Source of the DNA: Trifolium pratense
Taxonomy: Eukaryota; Streptophyta; Magnoliopsida; Fabales; Fabaceae
Length of the DNA stretch: 64,000 bases
Assembly (NCBI RefSeq): GCF_020283565.1
Contig: NC_060060.1
Span: 620,001-684,000, forward strand
Reading direction: 5' to 3'
Positions 56,746-64,000 of the stretch are shown in pieces; positions within the stretch are counted from its first letter, which is position 1, and the number at the start of each line of letters is the position of its first letter. A model generated the notes under the pieces. The model had not been told where the DNA came from and did no database searches. It saw only the letters and a list, made by a program, of their open reading frames with translations. Position numbers and translations under genes: made by a program.

Positions 56746-57981
56746 CTATAATCCTCTCACGTTCCTTTCATCAAAACCACGACGATCTCCAACTCTAGGC
56801 ACAACATCATTAGAAGTAGACGACGGAGACATTGTTGATGGTGTTGAGAAGAATGGCGGCAAATTATAATAACGAAATTGCTCATTATTGTTATTGTTGT
56901 GATGGTGAAAACTATTATTGTAAAGACTTGAAGCAGCACGTCGAAGATCTTCGTCGTCCTTACTACAAAGTACTTGAGCATATTGCATTAGGTTTGGGAA
57001 CACTTCTTCCGTTGTTGACAACGGAAAATGAGATTTTGGTGGAGCAAACTGCGAAGAAGAAGATGAAGCAGTATTGTTTTTACGCGGTGGCGATGGATTT
57101 GAAGGCGAATGAGAAACGGGTTGAGGGAAATTTGTTTTGGCTTTGTTTCCTTTGAACTTTATGGCAGCTTCATCATAAGCTCTTGCTGCACCTTCAGCTG
57201 TATCAAAGGTGCCAAGCCAAACTCTTGCTCCTTTGTTAGGATCTCTTATTTCAGCTGCCCATTTACCCCATGGTCTCTGCCTCACACCTCTATAATGTTT
57301 TTTCTTTTCATTACCTTCAAATCAATTTTTATATATAATTGGTTAGCACATTTTTGTCCACTTACTTATACATAAATTGTTATATAAAATAAAAATAAAA
57401 TACTGGGATTCGAATCCAAATATATCTATTTATTCATCTTAAAAGGTGAAATTATATTTACGTACTGTACTACTTAAAAAAAAAAACAAAAAAAAAAAAT
57501 TCAATGGAAATCACACACTCAAACACTAGACACATCTTTTCAAAAAAGAAAAATGTCAACATCATACAAATAAGATAAAGATATAGGATAACATAAAAGC
57601 ATAAAATTGTACATAAGAACCAATAATACACACACACACACACTAAATGGGGATTTTTGTGAAGGAGAAAAAAAATAATCTTCAAATTTGTTGCTTTTTT
57701 TCTATTGAAGAGATTAAATATCTTTATCAATATATGAAAAGAAACTTTGAGCAAACTTTGATCAAGAAATATCCTAATTATGTAAATAGACTAAATATGA
57801 ATTTAAAAACTGAAGAAATATATAAAATTATAAGAACTTGATCAATTCAAGATTATTATGAGTGGATAGTATATAACAAATCAACAACATCTTCCAAATT
57901 GATAAAGGAATGGAAGAGAATAAATGAAAATTGTAACTATTTACCTTGATTTGTAGGTTGAGATGGTTCTTGTTTCTCCAT
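56746..57981 (-). CDS. AP2/ERF transcription factor
   Basis: Two exons, 57981-57945 ([12 protein letters not shown] plus one base) and 57314-56746, joined in phase, give 201 residues. A single AP2/ERF DNA-binding domain starts almost at once: [55 protein letters not shown] (about 19-76). Ala and Asp at the usual B-3 recognition positions mark an ERF (GCC-box) rather than DREB factor. The tail is Ser/Pro/Asn/His-rich with a His-Asn run and ends NVRGL; no EAR repressor motif seen. The short acidic N-terminus and one intron ahead of the domain fit ERF group X (ABR1/RAP2.6 relatives), tentatively. It likely works in nuclear stress or hormone responses by family. Confidence 0.92.
57392..57500 (+). 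mobile_element. Degenerate SINE in the ERF intron
   Basis: TGGGATTCGAATCC (B-box-like), TTATTCATCTT then GGTGAA and a tail of A runs. It parallels the SINE at 15637-15747. No target duplication recognised. Confidence 0.45.
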
Positions 57982-58923
57982 AAACAAAGGTGATTGTGAA
58001 GCTTCTTCCTTTTGATCTCTCTCTCTAGTACCTTTGATTTTTCTACTCTTATATATGTTTATATATTTATATACTTACTATGTTGATGAGCTTTGAAAAA
58101 CCTTGATAAAAGCAGATCTAAGATTTCTCAAAACAGTGGATCATTGATTTGAAGATGAATGAATGAAAATAAAACACCAAGATCAAAAGAGAGGATTCTG
58201 TTTTGCTTCTTTTTTAAATAAGAAAGAGAATGACAATAATAAAAAAAAGAGGATTATAATTAAATTAATTAAAGAACAAGATAACATTAACTTGGACTTT
58301 AACTTATGAAGATGTCTCTCATTTCGGTGCTATAATATTAAGAAAAGAATAATTATAAAAAAAATATTAAGAAAAGAATAAGAAAATTAATTGTACATCA
58401 TTAAATTTCTTAATATGGTGAAAAGCAAATTAATTTTTTTTCATATATATAACATGGACTTGTAGAGTTGTCAATGTTTGCTATAGGATAAATTTGTTGA
58501 ATATCAAAGTACCCAAGCTGATTGAACTCACGTGGTATGAGAATAAGAGAAACTCTTGTGTTCAATTTAGTCATTCTCACAAAATTGATAAAAAGTTGAA
58601 AGGAAAAAAATTAAATAATATATCTTTTTTAAATAATTAAATATTATGTTTGTCAAAAAAAAAATAAATATTATATATTTTTTTGTGAGTGCGACATCAA
58701 AATCCCATAATCAAACACTTGTGACTATTCAAATATTTTTTATGAGGACAGTTGAAACTTTTTAATCGATCCGAGTTGAATTTCTTATTGAAACGAGTAT
58801 TAATCATATTTTATTTATCTCTATATTTATTTTGAATTATCAAGACTGTTTTCTTCTAAAATCAGAAAATTAATTAGAAAAAACAAAGTATTTATTTTAT
58901 TCATGGGCATTGGGCAGCATATA
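57982..58923. other. ERF 5' leader/promoter and spacer
   Basis: Minus-strand upstream of the ERF start. TATATAAATATATAAAC near 58045-58070 offers TATA boxes about 70-90 bp above the ATG. A GA-rich patch at 58012-58030 is probable leader. The rest is AT-rich with nothing else seen. Confidence 0.45.
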
Positions 58924-59052
58924 TCTATATATATAATTCCTAAATAGTTCTCCTAACCCTAATCCACTTAGACCAATCAAATTGTTTTATTTAGCCACAT
59001 CATCTATTTAAATTCAATTAATCACTCTACAATGCCACATCATTTCTACTTA

Positions 59053-59124
<72 letters not shown>

Positions 59125-60411
59125 CATCTCTATACTTTTCATATTCTACATTTATATATTTATGGCTTTTTAATATGCGCTCACTCAAACCTTTACGTAG
59201 CCTTTACTTTTTTTTTTGTCTAATATAATAATTTTTGCTTACTTAATAAAGAGAATACAAAAATACACACTAATTAACTTTGTAACTCCCGGTAATATAT
59301 TTTTCATCTCTTAAATCACCATTCAATTTTCATCTCTTGGACTCTTCTACCAATATTTTAATATATATGTTACAATTGTTTTAATTTATATCCTATTCAT
59401 ATTTTCCTAACTAACCATTACGAATGTTAGAAACAAATATTTTCATCCCTTAATGCTCAATCATGTGCTTAACAAGATTACCATTTGTTTTTTCGGTTGA
59501 ATGTGAGAATAGATTTTTTCATATCTTATATGTGCAATTTCTTTTTCGATTATCTTGCCTCTTCATCTTTTGTGCATCAGGTATAAATACTTATGTTATT
59601 TTCTAAAACCATGATTTGTTGTAGTTATTTTATTTTTTGCAAAAATTAACTTTTTGCATAACAAATAAAATTAAGAGAAATTGACATTTTTTGTTTGTTG
59701 CAGATCATACATTCAACTTTTGTGTTACACATCATTTATAGGTTTAGTTAAGTGTTACTGTGTACTCATATTCTATTATGATACAAATTAAATAATATAT
59801 ACTTTATTTTTAATTGAATTATGTAATAGTTGTTTTACTTTCCTTTCCTTTACTTTTTTTTTTTTATTTTTTTATTGATATACTTATTTTTATAATTTTT
59901 TATTTTAGGATTTATGTCATCATCTCTTACTCAAACGAACTGAACTGTGAGGTTGATGCTCTTCACATATGTCCCTTTGGAATATTTTTAAAAGGTATGT
60001 ACCCTTTAATTTTATTTGTTTTATTTGAGTTTTTCTAATTCTGTCACTATTTATATGTCAATTGTGTGACTTAGATTTTGTCACATCTCTTTTCATCTAA
60101 TCATTTGTGTGTTTTGAAATAGATTTATATGTTGTGCGGAGATATATCATATTACTCCTGTATATATAAATTTTAGATAGTTATTCTGTTACTCATGTAA
60201 AGTAAACCATAATCCTTAAACCAATAATATTTCTTCATTTAACCACTCACTTACAATGCCACACCACTTCTCCTTAGAAAATAAATCTTTTGAATATTGG
60301 ATTATCTATTTTATTATTATTATTTTGATAATATTTAATGTTTCAGTTTTATGCAATTGTAAAATAAAAACAATCGCATCACACCCGTGCATCGCACGGG
60401 TAAGGGTCTAG
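58924..60411 (+). mobile_element. Non-autonomous Helitron, second family member
   Basis: The 5' end A|TCTATATATATAATTCC matches that of the Helitron at 26678. The 3' hairpin CCCGTGCATCGCACGGG is followed by TAAGGGTCTAG|T. A (TTA)n microsatellite (59052-59123) lies near the 5' end. From about 60156 to 60270 a diverged second copy of the 5' terminal sequence occurs, as if a shorter Helitron shared the same 3' end. No coding capacity. Confidence 0.9.
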
Positions 60412-60540
60412 TTTTAACAGGTGACAATCCAGTTAGGAAAAAGTAGGTTTGGCATATATAGATTTTACATGTGGTTGCTTATGTCTTGTGTGGCTTTCTT
60501 GGTATTCTATAACTTGTTGGGATTATAATATTGTATACTA

Positions 60541-60807
60541 CTTCCTCCGTCCCAAAATATAAGTATTAGTTTGAATAATGTATATATGGTAACGTACAAT
60601 TTTGATCACTAATATTTTTAATTCTCTATTAGCAAAGATTAAAAAAACTTAATATTTTGAAAATACTCATAAAAACAAATCAAACAAGATCTTATATGCT
60701 AATATTTATATTTGTATTGTATATTATTAAAAAAAATATGGTCAAAATAACATAAATGAGTAATGTCATTTTGTCAAAGTAGCTCTTATATTTTGGGACG
60801 AAGAGAA
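60541..60807. mobile_element. Stowaway-like MITE
   Basis: The left end CTTCCTCCGTCCCAAAATAT and the right end, complemented, TTCTCTTCGTCCCAAAATAT are inverted repeats of the well-known CTCCCTCCGTCCC type. A TA duplication sits at both sides (60539-60540, 60808-60809). Confidence 0.85.
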
Positions 60808-61179
60808 TATTATAATATATAATATTTAATTGTTTGGATCGCGTAAAGTAAGTGGTGTGGGGTATAATACACTGAATCTATACATACATTTTTGTTTTCC
60901 GGAGAGTTCCATTTTTGGACTCAATTGTGTTTGCTTCATACTTTTTAGTTTGCATCTTATATCATGGAGAAATTGATTATACCTCTTTATGAAGTTAGTT
61001 GTAGGCATGGCTATGGGAAGAAGCGGGGGGATTTTACCATTTCTAAATACAAACTTATAAAATTCGAGTTTTTCTAAATCCGTCCTAATTTTTAGCGGGT
61101 ATAAAAAGTTGAACCTCTCAAACCAATATAAGTGTTGTTTGATGTTGTTTTGCATATATTAACCTTTTATATTTTTTTC

Positions 61180-61873
61180 TTTATAATCGCTTTATTCTGT
61201 CTCCTTTGATTGGTTTGAGTTCATCTGAGACAATTGCTAAAGTGTGGGATAGTTGGGCACCGACAAAGGTTATTGTTTTTTCTTGGCAAGCTCTTTTGGG
61301 AAGGATTCCTACGCGGGTGAATCTAGCTCGTCGAGGAGTAATTCCTTTGGACGAGCCTTTATCTTGTATTTGGTGTGACTTCGTCGAGGAATCGGAGAAT
61401 CATCTTTTTGCTTCTTGCTCTTTGGTGTGGGCGGTGTGGTCGAAGGTATTTAGATGGTTTGGGGTTTCTACGGCTTTACCCCACTCCATGCTTTCAATAT
61501 TTGAGACTTTTAGTGGCTTATGTTGGAAAAAGAAACATGGTAGAAAAGGTGTTCTTATGGTTTGACATGCGGTCATTTGGACTTTATGGCGCTCTCGGAA
61601 TGATAGGATTTTTTTGGGGAGAATTGTAGAGTTACAAGAGATGGTGGATATAATTAAACTTGTTTCTTGGAAAGATTGGTACACCTTGCTTGTTTTATGA
61701 GTGGTGTACGAATCATTTTGATTGTATAGCTAGATAGTTTTGGGTATGATTTTTTCGGATTGGGTGGAGTACTATTTGTACTTTTTCTTTAGAAGTGGAT
61801 TGAGTACCACTTGTACTTTTTTCCAATTCGTTTTTTATATATAAGTATCATTTTGCCGTTAAAAAAAAAAAAA
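61180..61873 (+). pseudogene. 5'-truncated LINE with zinc-binding reverse-transcriptase (zf-RVT) domain
   Basis: Reading SSSETIAKVWDSWAPTKVIV, FSWQALLGRIPTRVNLARRG, CIWCDFVEESENHLFASCSL, VWAVWSKVFRWFG is the zf-RVT domain with its C..C...H..C pattern. The frame continues after a stop at 61563-61565 (TGA in place of the expected Trp of WHAVIW): TLWRSRNDRIFLGRI. It ends in a 3' UTR with TTTTGCCGTT plus poly(A) at 61860-61873. So it is a truncated, stop-bearing LINE in plus orientation. Confidence 0.8.
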
Positions 61874-62752
61874 TTGTAACAATTTTACAAAATTGTTTCT
61901 AATAATTATTTACTGTTGGAAATTTTGAATATTTCAAAAGTTTATTGTAGTCCAAATCTATTTTACATTTTATTGTGATCTATATAATTAATTTTAATTT
62001 GAGTAACTCTTTAAATGACTAATAACTAAAGGGGCAAGGCAACTGATTTTCACATGTTTTATTTTAATTATGCTTTAGCTTGACTTGGTCTTGAAATTGC
62101 ATCACACGTTTTTCTTTTATTGCTATTTTAACTCAAATGAATTGTAGCTATTTACTTGTGCTTACTGTTTTTACCGTTTTCTAATGCTAATTAATAGGGA
62201 TGGTATTGTTTTAATTGAGAATAAATAGCTTACATAATGACTAATTCATTGACAATATATAAATGGGAATTAGTGTGTTACAACCAGTTTTTTAACAGAA
62301 GAAAAATAACTTTACTTCCATGGCTATGGTTTTCTTGTGAACAAAAATAGAAAAATAATTTCACTAAGTGTCTGAGTTACCTACCTTGTGACATTCTCGT
62401 GTCTTGATAGCCTCGGTATGCTTATCACCGAGAAGAACCGGTTGTATTCTGGGGGAGTTGCGCAATATCTTGGGGATAATTCCTTAGTTCAGTGACTACA
62501 CGCCTCCGGTTATTTGTATTTCAGCCATCCGCGCCAACATTTACTACTAATAATCAGGTAATATGTGATTTTAGTCCCCGTAATGTGAACAAATTTGAGT
62601 TTTAGTTCCTAAAAAATCTGTCTGTTTTGCCCATGTAAAATTTAATTTCATAAGTTTTAGTTCTTAATGAGATATGTCATAATTTTAGACCGTGACATAG
62701 TATGAGTTCAGTGACTTGGCATGACACGTGGATTAGTGTCTTGGCCAGGACA

Positions 62753-62756
<4 letters not shown>
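61874..62756. other. Spacer with unidentified repeats
   Basis: AT-rich up to 62340, then a GC-richer block (62380-62550) of unknown origin. From 62570 comes a dispersed-repeat phrase (GATTTTAGTCCCCGTAAT ... TTTTAGTTCCTAA) common in legume intergenic DNA. No ORF supported. Confidence 0.4.

Positions 62757-62793
<37 letters not shown>
62757..62793. repeat. (AT)n microsatellite
   Basis: Uninterrupted AT run directly left of the palindromic pair. Confidence 0.9.
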
Positions 62794-62797
<4 letters not shown>

Positions 62798-62798
62798 T

Positions 62799-63074
62799 TT
62801 GCTAATGTACACCCACTTGTTTTTTAGAAGGTGTGTATTAGCAAGTCATAACTAAAAAGTGGTAACATACACCTTGAGGTGCATGTTGCTAAAACACTCC
62901 TTCTAAAAAATAAGTGGGTGTACGTTAGCAACTCCTATAAGCATTTGCTAGAATACACCCACTAATTTTTTAGAAGGTGTGTTTTAGCAACTAATAACTA
63001 AAAAGTGATTAAATACACCCTAAGGTGTACGCTGTTAATGCACACCTTCATAAAAATGGGTGGGTGTGTTATAC

Positions 63075-63079
<5 letters not shown>
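62799..63079. repeat. Tandem pair of palindromic (MITE-like) repeats
   Basis: Unit 1 (62799-62931): TTGCTAATGTACACCCACTT at the left is mirrored by AAGTGGGTGTACGTTAGCAA at the right. Unit 2 (62943-63079): the same arms, more diverged. Arms contain TTTTTTAGAAGGTGTGT. Each unit could fold into a long hairpin. Sits between two (AT)n arrays. Confidence 0.8.

Positions 63080-63083
<4 letters not shown>

Positions 63084-63159
<76 letters not shown>
63084..63159. repeat. (AT)n microsatellite
   Basis: Long uninterrupted AT run directly right of the palindromic pair. Confidence 0.9.
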
Positions 63160-63163
<4 letters not shown>

Positions 63164-63729
63164 TTAAGATCAAATGACACCAACTAGTTTGACACTAAAT
63201 ATTACACCTCTCAATAACTTTTTAACCGATATAAATTTTATAAAATCCACCGCTGGATTGAAAGTTTATATCATATATCATTTGTGTAAAACTTCAGACA
63301 AATCCAAAATCATGCTAATGCGACACATAAAAATTAACGGCATAATACTTTTATTAGTTGTAAAGACTATTTTTCACGTATGTGATCTTATATTACATTA
63401 GTTCACGTAAAAACATTTAACTTATATTACATTCACGAACTATTGAAATCACATGGAAACATGAAATCGCATGGAAAAAAAAATGTCATAGAATTGAAAA
63501 AGTATAATATAAATTCACTGACTTATACAATAAAATGATGAAAAACAGTTTTTAGAAATAGAAGGACAATTTTGTTATTATTATTAAATTTTAATGAAAA
63601 TTGGGTGTAACTAGATTTTTTTTGGTGTGTGACTAGAAAATTTCATTTATTTTTTAATTTTTTAATTTCTGGCCCAAATTTCATTTATTGTTGTTGAACT
63701 CTTATGTAGGGTTTAGGGTTTACCTATTC
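63160..63729. other. Non-coding stretch
   Basis: AT-rich; I see nothing with support. It would contain the 3' flank of the minus-strand repeat ORF that follows. Confidence 0.5.
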
Positions 63730-63957
63730 TCAAAATTCCTTTTCAACAATGGGAACGACTTTTATTTTTTCATTGATGGTAACCTCATCTTCTTCATCGA
63801 AGTATTCTTCGTCGCAAACCTCATATTCTTCCTCGAAGTATTCTTCGTCGCAAACCTCATCTTCTTCATCGAAGTATTCTTCGTCGCAAACCTCATATTC
63901 TTCGTCACAATATGGAAAAAAGCGATCCCTCAAGAACACCAACCCTAAACCAGCCAT
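63730..63957 (-). CDS. Short acidic repeat protein of unknown status
   Basis: 75 codons from MAGLGLVFLRDRFFPYCDEE to a stop, dominated by a tandem 12-residue unit built on EVCDEEYFDEED (36 bp unit, about 3.3 copies at 63784-63904). The leader upstream (63958-63990) is TTC-rich on the minus strand, like a plant 5' UTR. I do not recognise it. It may be a tiny gene, the first exon of a gene running into AT-rich sequence, or merely a GAA/GAT-rich minisatellite that happens to stay open. Confidence 0.35.
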   Translation of the reverse strand: MAGLGLVFLRDRFFPYCDEEYEVCDEEYFDEEDEVCDEEYFEEEYEVCDEEYFDEEDEVTINEKIKVVPIVEKEF

Positions 63958-64000
63958 GAAGAAGAAGAAGAAAACAAAGATGAACCAAACGGCCCTAACA

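Noticed and set aside
57470..57841. Small frames inside the ERF intron
   Set aside because: Low complexity (Phe/Lys-rich) sequence between a clear donor and acceptor; no domain.

Overview
This is a stretch of AT-rich nuclear DNA from a flowering plant, most likely a legume of the Medicago/Trifolium/Pisum type. The reasons are multi-exon genes with GT-AG introns, chloroplast and mitochondrial gene products, Au-type SINEs, Helitrons ending in CTAG, CACTA and Stowaway-type elements, and a Sirevirus (SIRE1-like) copia element. Species is inference; nothing in the window proves it.

Four host genes can be read exon by exon. (1) A mitochondrial phosphate carrier (MPT3/PHT3;1 type, minus strand, 12725-16379, six exons, 351 aa). 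(2) A histidine-phosphatase / phosphoglycerate-mutase-like gene (minus strand, 18779-25032, two exons split by a 5 kb intron full of repeats, 431 aa). (3) A monofunctional chloroplast aspartokinase (plus strand, 34884-40998, thirteen exons, 559 aa, one GC-AG intron). (4) An AP2/ERF transcription factor (minus strand, 56746-57981, two exons, 201 aa). A probable last exon of an unidentified gene sits at the left edge (31-140), and an acidic repeat-coding reading frame of unknown status lies at the right edge (63730-63957). These genes look functionally unrelated to one another.

Most of the rest is mobile DNA. Left to right: a complete, very young Ty3/gypsy chromovirus (197-5593, minus); a non-autonomous CACTA element (7214-11715) carrying exon pieces apparently derived from four host genes (MRS2 magnesium transporter, starch synthase IV, NEK kinase, LRR receptor kinase), all in the same orientation; Tourist-like MITEs (16867 and 24171); a Helitron with an internal 861 bp tandem duplication (26678-28778); an Au SINE with a 17 bp target duplication (28867-29062); decayed LINE and reverse-transcriptase-element pieces (29845-32095, 33967-34425, 42680-42990, 61180-61873); several other SINEs; an intact-looking 12.3 kb Sirevirus (43231-55505, plus) with gag, pol, an envelope-like ORF and a separate antisense ORF between apparently identical 1123 bp LTRs; a second Helitron of the same family (58924-60411); a Stowaway-like MITE; and a tandem pair of palindromic repeats (62799-63079).

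The most interesting objects are the multi-gene-capturing CACTA element and the Sirevirus with its antisense reading frame bearing SUMO-interaction-like motifs. Exon borders were read by eye from splice sites and from remembered family conservation. No alignment, database search or expression data were available.
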